A stretch of 64,000 bases of DNA from an uncultured Eubacteriales bacterium. GTDB taxonomy: Bacteria; Bacillota; Clostridia; TANB77; CAG-508. Below are positions 26,463 through 35,211 of this stretch, one piece after another (positions within the stretch are counted from its first letter, which is position 1; each line of letters starts with the position of its first letter). Where the stretch lies: assembly GCA_949288175.1 (NCBI GenBank), contig CASEIV010000007.1, forward strand, positions 1 to 64,000, given 5' to 3'. A program made the translations under genes and the position numbers. The notes under the pieces were generated by a model. The model did no database searches. It had not been told where the DNA came from and saw only the letters and a list, made by a program, of their open reading frames with translations.

Positions 26463-26575
26463 AACGATGATTTCGGGGACGGAGCAAAAAATCATCATTT
26501 ATATAAAGAGTTTTTAATAAAACTTTTAACAGAATAAATGATGATTTTTTGCTCCGTCCCCGAAATCATCGTTTC
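26461..26575. repeat. Inverted REP pair (BIME) between htrA and M23 gene
   Basis: Outer arms gaaacgatgatttcggggac and its complement are perfect over about 40 bp, around a central region with taaaactt-type pairing. Both convergent stop codons (26460-26462, 26574-26576) overlap its ends. Core GGGGACGGAGC. Confidence 0.92.
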
Positions 26576-27632
26576 ACTCTGTTAAAAATTCTTCCATTAA
26601 GTCATACTTTCTAGAATAATCTTTTGTTTCTTCATTTGAAAGATAAACTTCTGATGTGTTAGTTTTTAAAAATTCAATGATTTCATAAACATCTATCCAA
26701 ATCTCATTTGGACTATCTACTTGTGACTCATCAAAAATAAGTTGCATACCAAAATGTAAATGGGCAACATTAATGTTATTTACATTTTCTTTTATACTAT
26801 ATCCTGTCATTCCTAGATACCCAATAACATCACCAGCTTTAACAGTATCTCCTTTTTCTAAACCTTCTACATAAGGATGGTCTTTTCGTAGATGAGCATA
26901 ATAGTAATAGCGTTTTCCATCAAAACTTCTAATACCAACACGCCAACCACCATATTGATTCCAACCAAGTTGTTCGACAATGCCAGATTCTACTGCTATG
27001 ATAGGCGTTCCAATACTTCCCATTAAATCATTTCCTAAATGTGTCCTTTTAAATCCATAAGACCTAGAATTTCCAAAATCTTTATAATGTGTAAAATAAT
27101 AATTTTTGGCAATTGGTGAAAAAGCTTTTAAACCATACTTTTTTTCAAAAACTTTCTCATTATTTTCATTCATTGTTTCAATAGCATAATTACCAATAAA
27201 TCCACTTAAAATAGCTGAATAAGCTTCTAAATAATAATCATAAAAGGTTAAAGTAGATGTAAGCTCTTCCATTGTTTTACCATTTTCTAAATTTTCTACG
27301 ATTTTATTTAAATCACTTGATTGAAAATTTTTAAAGTTTCCACCATAAATACAAGCTAGATAGGCTAATAATTCAATCCAATTATAGGTAACCTCTTCAT
27401 TGTTATTATGAGAATTGATGTCTAATTCGGAAGTTAATTTTAAAACATTACAAGGAACAGTAAAATCTACCCATTTTATATAATCTTCTTCACTATCAGC
27501 ATTTACTTCAATAGATTGTAAATGTTTCTGACTGAAATAAAAAATGAAAGTGGAAGATAGAAAGATAATTAATATCAGTAGTGATATACATATGATACAA
27601 TTCTTTTTTATATGTATCGATTTCATAATCAA
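26574..27632 (-). CDS. Membrane-anchored M23 (LytM-like) peptidase
   Basis: About 353 aa. One N-terminal span (about 12-33), an all-helical extracytoplasmic middle region, then an M23 domain: HLGNDLMG holds the first zinc His and Asp, and AHLHFGMQ holds the HxH motif. YAHLRKDHPYVEGLEKGDTVKAG is the typical connecting segment. M23 enzymes cut peptide cross-links of peptidoglycan. The start is uncertain: gaggtg precedes TTG 27632 by 6 nt and ATG 27626 by 12 nt; a GTG at 27641 overlaps that site. Metal ligands are intact, so it may be active, perhaps in the envelope like SpoIIQ-type proteins. Confidence 0.85.
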   Translation of the reverse strand: MIMKSIHIKKNCIICISLLILIIFLSSTFIFYFSQKHLQSIEVNADSEEDYIKWVDFTVPCNVLKLTSELDINSHNNNEEVTYNWIELLAYLACIYGGNFKNFQSSDLNKIVENLENGKTMEELTSTLTFYDYYLEAYSAILSGFIGNYAIETMNENNEKVFEKKYGLKAFSPIAKNYYFTHYKDFGNSRSYGFKRTHLGNDLMGSIGTPIIAVESGIVEQLGWNQYGGWRVGIRSFDGKRYYYYAHLRKDHPYVEGLEKGDTVKAGDVIGYLGMTGYSIKENVNNINVAHLHFGMQLIFDESQVDSPNEIWIDVYEIIEFLKTNTSEVYLSNEETKDYSRKYDLMEEFLTE

Positions 27633-27938
27633 TCTAAACACCTCATAAAAATATATGAGAATAGAATGAAAATCATGACGACGACTTGTGTAAGGAATCC
27701 AAAAGAAAGCAAAAAATAATCTGATAAAATCTTTTGTAAAATTATTTACGAAAGGAAAAAGTTATATTAAAATAAGCATGAGCATTATTTAAAATTTTAT
27801 AGAATTTAATGTTTATAAATTGTAAAAAGTTACAAGATAGTCATTATAAGAAGGTGCAAAAAGGTTATAAAAAACAAGCAGGCTATGTCCTGTAAAATAA
27901 TATTGCTAGAAAAGTTTAATAAGAAAGGAATGAAAGGT

Positions 27939-28400
27939 ATGAATAGATATATGGAATTAGCAAAACGAAATGCAGAAGAGGGAATAAATAGGGGAGAAGG
28001 AGGACCATTTGGTGCAGTTATTATAGATAAAGAAGGACATATTATTTCAAATGGAAACAACCAAGTCATAAAAAATAATGATCCAACAGCACATGCAGAA
28101 ATTGTTGCGATTAGAGAAGCATGTAAAAAATTAAATACATATGATTTATCAGATTACATATTATATACGTCTTGTGAACCTTGTCCAATGTGTTTATCAG
28201 CAATTATTTGGGCAAATATAAAAGAAGTTTATTATGGTTGTACAAAAGAAGATGCTGGAGAAATTGGTTTTCGAGATGATATGATTTATGATTATTTAAA
28301 AGGAAATAATTTTAATTTGATTGATTTGAAAAAAATGGATAGAGAAGAATGCTTAGAAGTGTTTAAAAAGTATAAAGAAATAGGTGGAGTGATTTATTAA
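27939..28400 (+). CDS. guaD: Guanine deaminase (nucleoside deaminase family)
   Basis: 153 aa. Cytidine-deaminase-like zinc enzyme: GGPFGAVII, NDPTAHAEIVAIR (His and Glu) and TSCEPCPMCLSAI (two Cys). The C-terminal part, DAGEIGFRDDMIYDYL, resembles bacterial guanine deaminase (GuaD, YkvX-like) more than tRNA adenosine deaminase TadA. It would convert guanine to xanthine. Start ATG 27939 after aaagga; ATG 27930 is too close to that site. About 300 nt upstream hold no other gene. A terminator follows at once. Confidence 0.85.
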   Translation: MNRYMELAKRNAEEGINRGEGGPFGAVIIDKEGHIISNGNNQVIKNNDPTAHAEIVAIREACKKLNTYDLSDYILYTSCEPCPMCLSAIIWANIKEVYYGCTKEDAGEIGFRDDMIYDYLKGNNFNLIDLKKMDREECLEVFKKYKEIGGVIY

Positions 28401-28404
28401 AAAT

Positions 28405-28441
28405 ATAAACCGTTGAGATATATAAATATATTCAACGGTTT
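28405..28441. terminator. Terminator between guaD and tRNA-Arg
   Basis: Stem aaaccgttga / tcaacggttt around an AT-rich loop, with flanking A and T runs; serves both converging units. Confidence 0.8.
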
Positions 28442-28444
28442 ACT

Positions 28445-28521
<77 letters not shown>

Positions 28522-28639
28522 ATACCTAATATTATAACGGTTTATCGTTAATTTTACAAGACTTTTTGCTTATTTTCATAATAATATTGTAAAAAATTAA
28601 TAATTATGAAATAATTTAAAGTGAAAAAGGGGGATTAAC

Positions 28640-30373
28640 ATGAAAAAAATATTAAAAATTTTATTAATGTTTATATTTTGTTTATTGATTTTTAGTATTT
28701 CTAAAAATGTAGAAGCAAATTCTATAAGTAAAATCACAATGGATATATATGTAGATAATAATGGAAATGCTACAATCAATGAAACATGGACATGTACGAC
28801 TAACAGTGGAACAGAAGTATATCATCCGTACTATAATCTAGGAAAATCAGAAATAAAAAATTTAACAGTAAAAGAAAACGGGAAAACTTATCAAACCTTA
28901 TCTTCATGGAATACATCAGGGACTTTATCAGAAAAAGCATATACATGTGGAATTAATAAAATTACGAATGGAGTAGAATTATGTTGGGGAATTAGTTCCT
29001 ATGGTTCACATGTATATGAAGTAAGCTATACAATCAGTAATTTTATAGCAGAATTACAGGATTCGCAAATGTTATATTGGACATTTATACCACATGATTT
29101 TTCAGACTCAATAGGAAGTGCCTATATTAAAGTACATACAGATTTTGATATACCAGATTCTGTAGATGTATGGGGATATGGCAATTATGGTGGAACAGCA
29201 TATGTATATGATGGATATATAGAAATGCAATCAGAAGGAAGATTAGCTACAGATGAATATATGACAATGTTGGTTAAATTTCCAAGTAACACATTTAACA
29301 CTTCAAATTCATTAAATCATAATTTTGACTATTATTATAAAATGGCTGAAGAAGGCTCTACAAAATATAATGAAAAGCCTGAGAGCATACTATCAAAAAT
29401 TTTAAGTGGCATTGTATTTTTGTTTAATTTTATACCAGCATTTATTATTATTTTTGCATTCGGAATGGGAATATCAGCTGTGAATGCTTCTAGATTACAT
29501 TTTGGAAAAGAAGGTAAAAAGATGCCATCAGACTTACCATATTATCGTGATATACCATGTAACAAAGACATTTTTAGGGCATATTACATTGGATATAACT
29601 ATGGATTATTAAAAAATAAAACAGATTTATTAGGAGCCATTATTTTAAAATGGATTAAAGATTCTGTTATTCGAATAGAACAAAAAGAAGGAGAAGGAAT
29701 ATTCAAAAAGGAAAATGTTATTATATATTTAAATGAAACCAATCCAAGTGTTACAATTTCAAATGAGACAGAAAAAAGATTGTTTGATATGTTGTATACA
29801 GCAAGTCATGATGGAATATTGGAAAATAAAGAATTTGAAAAATGGTGTAATAAAAGCTATTCTAGAGTATTAAAATGGTTTGATAAGATTTTAAGTGAAC
29901 AAAAAAGAAAACTAATAGAAGAGGGATTGATAACTGTAGAAGAAAAGAAAATGTTCAAAATCTTTAAAAATAAAATTGATGTGGCAACACCAGCATTAAA
30001 AGAAGAAGCAATACAACTAGCAGGTTTAAAGAAATTCTTGAAAGAATATACACTAATAAAAGATAGAGAAGCAATTGAAGTTACATTATTTGAAGAATAT
30101 TTAATATATGCACAAATGATGGGAATAGCAAAACAAGTTGCAAAAGATTTTAAAGATGTATATCCAGAAATTATTGAGCAATCTAAGTTTACATCTTATG
30201 ATAATATCATTATTATTAATAGTTATGCAGCACATGGTATTTCTACAGCAAGAAGTGCAGAATCTAGAGCAAGAAACTATTCATCTGGTGGAGGCGGATT
30301 TTCATCAGGTGGCGGAGGAGGCGGTTCCTTCGGTGGAGGAGGAGGCCGGGGGAGGTTTCCGTTAATACAATAA
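28640..30373 (+). CDS. DUF2207 membrane protein with Gly-rich tail
   Basis: 577 aa. Signal peptide (1-26, cleavage likely after VEA). The extracytoplasmic DUF2207 domain (about 30-240; ISKITMDIYVDNNGNATINETW) is followed by a membrane segment (about 255-285) and a cytosolic helical part. The tail is low-complexity Gly/Ser (SSGGGG, SFGGGGG), common to DUF2207 proteins. Function unknown. Ribosome binding site aaaaggggg. Family members often have a second membrane segment before the tail; here the second half looks mostly soluble. Confidence 0.87.
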   Translation: MKKILKILLMFIFCLLIFSISKNVEANSISKITMDIYVDNNGNATINETWTCTTNSGTEVYHPYYNLGKSEIKNLTVKENGKTYQTLSSWNTSGTLSEKAYTCGINKITNGVELCWGISSYGSHVYEVSYTISNFIAELQDSQMLYWTFIPHDFSDSIGSAYIKVHTDFDIPDSVDVWGYGNYGGTAYVYDGYIEMQSEGRLATDEYMTMLVKFPSNTFNTSNSLNHNFDYYYKMAEEGSTKYNEKPESILSKILSGIVFLFNFIPAFIIIFAFGMGISAVNASRLHFGKEGKKMPSDLPYYRDIPCNKDIFRAYYIGYNYGLLKNKTDLLGAIILKWIKDSVIRIEQKEGEGIFKKENVIIYLNETNPSVTISNETEKRLFDMLYTASHDGILENKEFEKWCNKSYSRVLKWFDKILSEQKRKLIEEGLITVEEKKMFKIFKNKIDVATPALKEEAIQLAGLKKFLKEYTLIKDREAIEVTLFEEYLIYAQMMGIAKQVAKDFKDVYPEIIEQSKFTSYDNIIIINSYAAHGISTARSAESRARNYSSGGGGFSSGGGGGGSFGGGGGRGRFPLIQ

Positions 30374-30388
30374 AATAGATAAGAAAAA

Positions 30389-30418
30389 GAAAATCCTAAA
30401 TAATCAGGGATTTCTTTT
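30389..30418 (+). terminator. Terminator of DUF2207 gene
   Basis: Stem aaatcct / agggattt, then tcttttt. Confidence 0.75.
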
Positions 30419-30624
30419 TCATATACAAGATAGGCTAGATATATTCGTGATAATTAATGAAAAGCAATTTTACACATGTGTCGAAACCTTTATGCTTCTT
30501 CAAAAACTTAAATACATGTAGTTAAATTAAAAAAAGTAGGGATAGTTTTCGCGAAGCCAGATTTGTCCAAAGGTTTAAGTGAAGAAAATTTTCGAGGAAA
30601 ATGTAGTAAAATTTTAAAAAAGTC

Positions 30625-30653
30625 TTGCAAACTAAAAAAAAATGTGCTATTAT
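30625..30653 (+). promoter_or_regulatory. tRNA-Pro promoter
   Basis: TTGCAA (30625-30630), 17-nt spacer, TATTAT (30648-30653); tRNA begins 20 nt later. Confidence 0.75.
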
Positions 30654-30672
30654 ATATAAGCATGAAATAAAT

Positions 30673-30748
30673 CGAGGTGTAGCGCAGTTGGTAGCGCGCG
30701 TGGTTTGGGACCATGAGGTCGCAGGTTCGATCCCTGTCACCTCGACCA
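30673..30748 (+). tRNA. tRNA-Pro(TGG), integration target
   Basis: 76 nt with CCA. Acceptor cgaggtg/cacctcg, anticodon stem cgtgg/ccatg, loop tttggga giving TGG. Its last 11 nt (cacctcgacca, 30738-30748) recur at 37363-37373. Confidence 0.95.
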
Positions 30749-31018
30749 CTTTTTTAAAGACTTTAGAGATTTTATTATATTTTAAATGTACTAAAAAGCT
30801 TGATTTTAAGCTAATGTGTTTTTTAAATATTTTTTTATAACTTAAGATATTTTAAAATACGTGTGACTTATGTGTGAGTTATTTTTTAGTATCACAAAAA
30901 AATAGCTGTCAACTATTGAACAGCTATAAAATCTCTATATATTGACTTTTCATTTATGAAAAGATATAATCAATTTAGTCAATATTACATAGCTATTCGT
31001 AGTAGTTATGTAATTAAT

Positions 31019-31056
31019 GACCTAGCTAGTGCCAATAGTTAGGTTATTTTTTTGTT
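31019..31056 (-). terminator. Hairpins downstream of mobV
   Basis: acctagctagtgcc / aatagttaggt with an adjacent T run on the plus strand. A second imperfect hairpin, attacatagct / agttatgtaat, lies at 30984-31014. Between the att site (30748) and mobV there is otherwise no gene. Confidence 0.5.
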
Positions 31057-31108
31057 TAATTTATTAAAATTATAATAAGAATAAGAAAAAATGTCAAGAA
31101 ATATTATA

Positions 31109-32194
31109 TTACATTTCTGCTCCTTCTGATTCGTCATCTTTTTTTACAGTATTTTCTTCATTTTCTATATATTCGTTATCATATTCTTTAACTTCACTAT
31201 TCCAAAACGCGTCTTTTTCTTCTTCTTTTTTTATGCCAAGTGCCTTCATTAATTTTTCAAATATTCTATTAATAAAACCTAATAAGTAATTGTTAATTGC
31301 GTTTTGTTTCACTTCATTAAGATTTTCTATCGTATATTTTTTAATAGCTTCTTTTTTTATATTATTTTTATCTTTAATTTGTTCAGTTAATTCGTTGTTC
31401 TCAATTTCTAATTTTTTATTTTGTTCTAGTATTTGTTTGTTTTTTTCTCTAATCATTTCTTCTTTACTCATATTGTGTTTAGCACCTAAAATAGGTTCTT
31501 TTTCAATTTTTAATCCATATTTTTCGCATGACTGAATCCACATTTCTCTACACATTTTATCAAAAGTCATTTTACGATTGTTATATCTTCCTTCTTTTTC
31601 ATTTGGATTTGGAAGTTCAAGTCCTGCTATTTTTAAAGCTTTTTCTTGACCTATTTTAAGAGAATTAGATTTTTCATCTGTATAACACCAAATTCTTCTT
31701 TCATGACAATGAGTTGTAGTTTCATCGAAATGACATGCTCTGCTTAAAACTATAAACGGATTATTATGTTCTTTATTCCATTCATCTAATTTTTTTTCAT
31801 AATCAGATTCAATAAGCATAAATTTATAATCATCAATACTTTCATCTATATTTCCAATTTGTCTTATCACTTCCTCTGGAGCATGATTTTTAGCAGATTT
31901 CCACTGTTCCATAGTTTTTACACGTTCAGTATGTCTGTTTTTTATATAATTATTATTTGTTTGTTCTAGTTGTTTTCCAAATAGTTCATTATAAGCTTTA
32001 AGTTCTGCTTCTTCGAAAGTTAATGTAGGTTGTTCATCATTATATAAATGCCAATAATAATTATTAGGTGTCATATCAGAATTAATATTATCTGCTTTTT
32101 TTATATCATAATTTCTATCATTGTGTTTAACATTATATACTTTTCCTTTGCGGTTTGCACGTCCGCTGTGATTAGTTACTCTCATTTTTCTCAC
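31109..32194 (-). CDS. MobV-family relaxase (Pre/Mob type)
   Basis: 361 aa. The relaxase signature HxDExTxHxH is present as HFDETTTHCH (155-164). The upstream KHNDRNYD..NINSD..NNYYW block (23-48) matches the N-terminal motif of Pre/Mob proteins. The middle has NNRKMTFDKMCREMWIQ, and the C-terminus is coiled coil (about 245-300) plus an acidic tail. MobV enzymes nick oriT and carry the strand to a recipient. The Pro normally before the second His is Thr here. The gene lies just after an oriT-like hairpin (32236-32270). Confidence 0.82.
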   Translation of the reverse strand: MRKMRVTNHSGRANRKGKVYNVKHNDRNYDIKKADNINSDMTPNNYYWHLYNDEQPTLTFEEAELKAYNELFGKQLEQTNNNYIKNRHTERVKTMEQWKSAKNHAPEEVIRQIGNIDESIDDYKFMLIESDYEKKLDEWNKEHNNPFIVLSRACHFDETTTHCHERRIWCYTDEKSNSLKIGQEKALKIAGLELPNPNEKEGRYNNRKMTFDKMCREMWIQSCEKYGLKIEKEPILGAKHNMSKEEMIREKNKQILEQNKKLEIENNELTEQIKDKNNIKKEAIKKYTIENLNEVKQNAINNYLLGFINRIFEKLMKALGIKKEEEKDAFWNSEVKEYDNEYIENEENTVKKDDESEGAEM

Positions 32195-32235
32195 TCCTTT
32201 TAAAATAAATTTGAAGCTTTAGTGTCAAGTAATAA

Positions 32236-32270
32236 CCCCGTATGATGTGACGCAACATCACATCACGGGG
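32236..32270. promoter_or_regulatory. Candidate oriT hairpin upstream of mobV
   Basis: ccccgtatgatgtga and tcacatcacgggg form a near-perfect stem (two-base bulge) around cgcaaca, 41 bp before the relaxase start. It is GC-richer than its surroundings. MobV relaxases have oriT immediately upstream of the gene, so position supports this; the nick site itself is not identified. Confidence 0.6.
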
Positions 32271-32424
32271 CAAGAGGAAGTATCCTCTTAACTTCTCTAA
32301 GCCTGCACAAAAAACATCGAGTATAACTCTCATTTTTTGCTTGGCTCTCATTTCATAAAAACAATAACTTGCGTTATTATTTTTATTTCATTCGCTCACG
32401 CACTTCGTTTGTGCTACCGCCTTC

Positions 32425-32449
32425 AATTGATATTTAAAAAATATCAATT
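32425..32449 (-). terminator. Hairpin after the integrase gene
   Basis: aattgatattt / aatatcaatt directly follows the integrase stop codon. The flanks are AT-rich but no long T run is evident. Confidence 0.5.
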
Positions 32450-33604
32450 TCAGTTGGTTTTAATAGCCTTTTCCCAATAGTTGTTTATTTCTTCTGTATA
32501 TTTTCTTTTCTGTTCTTCAAAGAAAGAAGTATATGTATCTAGTGTAATATCAATAGATGAATGCCCTAATAAATGTTGTACTGCCTTTGCTGGAAGTCCT
32601 TGCTCGATTAAGCGAGTTGCAAAAGTGTGTCGTAACATATGTGATGTTAATTTGGTTGCAATATGATTTTTATTGTTAAAGTCTCTTAATTTTCTAGTCA
32701 CTTCCGAAGGTCTTATAAAATTACCATCTTCATTCGAAAAAAGAAAATTAGTATTTGTATTTTTTTTATTAATTAAATTCTTTATAAAATCTTCTGTGAT
32801 TCCAGAAACTTCAATAGTTCTAGTTCCTTTTTTCGTTTTTGTAGTATCTCCTAATTTTAGAATCCCTAAATAATCTCGAGTAATAGTTTTATTTATATAT
32901 ATTTTTTTATTATTTAAATCTATATCTGTAATTTTTAATGCACATATTTCACCAACCCTTAGCCCTGTTAGTAAAGCAAAAAGCCATATATCAGCAAATG
33001 GTTGATAATATTGCTTTTGCTGTTCTACACAACTTAAAAACTTAGCTTGTTCTTTTGTAGTTAAAGCTTCTACATGCTCGTCTTTAGCTTCGCTTAAATT
33101 CTTATTTAAAAAAATTGATTTCATTGGATTTTTAGTTGCATATCCAAATTCTAGTGCATACTTAAAGCCCCATTTTAGCATTAGTCTGTCCTTATAAATA
33201 ATCGATTTACTTTTTCCTGCTTTAACTTCATTTGCTATGAAATTATTTATATCGAACACACTTACTACAGAAGCTGATAAATCTTTTAGATTAGATTTCT
33301 CTAAGCGTTTAAGAGTTTCTAAGTGAGTTCTATAAGTATTTTCTTGAAATTTACCTTGCGAAAAGAAAAATTCGATATATTCTTCACAACACTCAACTAT
33401 TGTCTTTTTACTTATTTCTAATTCTTCTTTATGATTACACATATAATTATTTCTCTTAGCCAGTGCTTTTACTTTTGATTTTGAACAAAAGTCTTTTCTT
33501 TTACCGTCTGGTAGAGTTATACTAGCTCTCCAGTGATTTCTTGTTTTATCAAAATATAATGAGCCTTCGCCTTTTGCTTTTCTAGTTTTTTTATCATCAC
33601 TCAT
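32450..33604 (-). CDS. Tyrosine recombinase (phage-type integrase)
   Basis: 384 aa. N-terminal AP2-like arm-binding domain (GEGSLYFDKTRNHWRASI), SAM-like core-binding domain (about 68-165), and catalytic domain with R216 (TGLRVGEI), H322 and R325 (HMLRHTFATR), H348 (LLGHSSI) and nucleophile Y358 (DTYTSF). It should integrate and excise the element at the tRNA-Pro 3' end. It lies 1.7 kb inside the left att site, with the relaxase gene between, not at the very end as in most elements. Confidence 0.93.
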   Translation of the reverse strand: MSDDKKTRKAKGEGSLYFDKTRNHWRASITLPDGKRKDFCSKSKVKALAKRNNYMCNHKEELEISKKTIVECCEEYIEFFFSQGKFQENTYRTHLETLKRLEKSNLKDLSASVVSVFDINNFIANEVKAGKSKSIIYKDRLMLKWGFKYALEFGYATKNPMKSIFLNKNLSEAKDEHVEALTTKEQAKFLSCVEQQKQYYQPFADIWLFALLTGLRVGEICALKITDIDLNNKKIYINKTITRDYLGILKLGDTTKTKKGTRTIEVSGITEDFIKNLINKKNTNTNFLFSNEDGNFIRPSEVTRKLRDFNNKNHIATKLTSHMLRHTFATRLIEQGLPAKAVQHLLGHSSIDITLDTYTSFFEEQKRKYTEEINNYWEKAIKTN

Positions 33605-33640
33605 TTTAATTCATTCCTTTCTAGTTTTATCTTTTTGTAA

Positions 33641-35065
33641 TTAAGCTTTAAAGCCTATCTGTCTGTAGCCAGATTTTATTTTCTTCATACTCTTAATTGT
33701 ATTTTCTATATCTTCTTTAGTGAATTTATATAAGTCATTACTAGTATCATTAATTAATCTATTAGCTTGTTTAATCTTAAGTCTCTCTACAAAGTTTCTA
33801 ACATATCTAGCATTTCCGAAGTTTTTACTTTTCTTAACTTCTTCAAAGTGCTTTAATAACAATTCTTCTAATCCATCTTCCAAATAAAAATTTGAGTCTT
33901 TAATCATTTTATTAAAGATTTCAAAAAGTTCATCGTTACTATAATCTTTGAAATTTATTTTAAACGGAACTCTTGAATCTAAGCCAGGATTCATTTGTAG
34001 AAACTCTAACATTTCTTCTTTATAGCCTGCGAAGATTACACAAAGATCATGTTTATGTATGTCCATTTGGTTTACTAAAACATCTATTACTTTAGCTCCA
34101 TAATCACGAGAATCGTCTGAAATCAAACTATAAGCTTCATCTATGAACAATATACCACCAAGTGAGTTATTTACTGTCTCTAATACTTTCTCTTCAGTTT
34201 GTCCAATATAACGTCCTACAAGCTCTTCTCGTGACGTTGAAATAAATGGAGCAGATGTATTAAAGACATGTATTGCAGATAGTATCTTGCCTACTAACTT
34301 TGCTACTGTAGTTTTTCCAGTTCCAGCATTTCCAAGAAAACACATATTTAGAACAGGTATATCATCACGTTTTTTTGCAATTTGAAGATAATTAATTATT
34401 TCAAATAGTGTCTTTTTAGCTTTCTTTAGCCCAACAAGGTTATTAAGTTCGCTTATATGCGTTTCTAAATCGCTTGTAGTATCTTGTATATACTCATTCT
34501 TTAAAACGTTTGTATTGTCATTTAAAGCCTTAATAAATGCTTTTGTTAGTGTTCTATCAAGTTCTTTTTGAGGTACTTGCTCAAGCCTATATAATAAATT
34601 TTCATCTTCCACATGAAAGTGATTATCTTCAATATACTTTTTTACATTAACTTGTTTTTTATTAATATTAATCTCATTATAATTAATATAAAATGTACAT
34701 AAATCCCCGTATTTTGCTAGAGCAGAAGAAGATAGAGAAGATGAAGAAATAACTAATATGTTGCTATACGAAGGAAAAGTTTTTATTGAACTTAAAAACT
34801 TATTCTCATCAAACCCATATTTTTGAGATATGTAATCCGTATCGCTTATCAAATTAGATGTATAATGGTTAAATTGATTAAGTAATGTTATTTCTTTAAT
34901 TAAACGTATTGAAGCAGATTTAGACGTATCAACTATTAACCAGTTTTTGTTACCAGTTTTAATAAGTCCTTCACGTCTATATTTTAAATATTTTTTATAA
35001 TTATTAAGTTCTTTTATTTCTTCATCTGTAAGAGAAAAATCTCTCATTTCAATATCTTCATTCAT
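33641..35065 (-). CDS. CbbX/SpoVK-like AAA+ ATPase of the mobile element
   Basis: 474 aa. The N-terminal 205 residues are an unrecognised helical/receptor-like domain. The AAA+ module follows: LVGLKKAKKTL, Walker A GNAGTGKTT, pore-like segment SREELVGRYIGQTEEKV, Walker B GGILFIDEAYSL, an arginine finger in DSRVPF, and NARYVRNFVERL in the lid. These are CbbX/SpoVK features; relatives remodel protein complexes. CbbX-type ATPases recur in mobile elements, but their role there is not established. Start ATG 35065, 2 nt after the stop of the 47-aa gene. Confidence 0.85.
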   Translation of the reverse strand: MNEDIEMRDFSLTDEEIKELNNYKKYLKYRREGLIKTGNKNWLIVDTSKSASIRLIKEITLLNQFNHYTSNLISDTDYISQKYGFDENKFLSSIKTFPSYSNILVISSSSLSSSALAKYGDLCTFYINYNEININKKQVNVKKYIEDNHFHVEDENLLYRLEQVPQKELDRTLTKAFIKALNDNTNVLKNEYIQDTTSDLETHISELNNLVGLKKAKKTLFEIINYLQIAKKRDDIPVLNMCFLGNAGTGKTTVAKLVGKILSAIHVFNTSAPFISTSREELVGRYIGQTEEKVLETVNNSLGGILFIDEAYSLISDDSRDYGAKVIDVLVNQMDIHKHDLCVIFAGYKEEMLEFLQMNPGLDSRVPFKINFKDYSNDELFEIFNKMIKDSNFYLEDGLEELLLKHFEEVKKSKNFGNARYVRNFVERLKIKQANRLINDTSNDLYKFTKEDIENTIKSMKKIKSGYRQIGFKA

Positions 35066-35067
35066 TG

Positions 35068-35211
35068 TTATTCACACTCTTTCTTTATCAGATTTTCTAT
35101 ATATTCATCTATTGTTAAATTAAGCTTTCTAGCTTTTTCTTTTAGTATTAAATAGTCAGAACTTTCGATAAATGTTGTAATTTCAAAACCTTCGATTTTT
35201 TTAGTTTTCAT
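35068..35211 (-). CDS. 47-aa ribbon-helix-helix-like small protein
   Basis: Overlaps the end of the RepA-like gene by 11 nt and ends 2 nt before the AAA+ gene, so it is translationally coupled. Sequence begins MKTKKIEGFEITTFIES, and a later LNLTIDEYIENLIKK stretch looks like an amphipathic DNA-binding or dimerisation helix. I infer a small regulator or partner; no family is recognised. The position inside a tight operon supports it being real. Confidence 0.6.
   Translation of the reverse strand: MKTKKIEGFEITTFIESSDYLILKEKARKLNLTIDEYIENLIKKECE

Noticed and set aside
27939..28400. tRNA adenosine deaminase TadA
   Set aside because: The C-terminal DAGEIGFRDDMIY segment fits guanine deaminase better. 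The zinc motif alone does not separate the two.
30138..30365. Plus-strand 75-aa frame inside the DUF2207 gene
   Set aside because: A second frame of the Gly-rich tail; no start signal.
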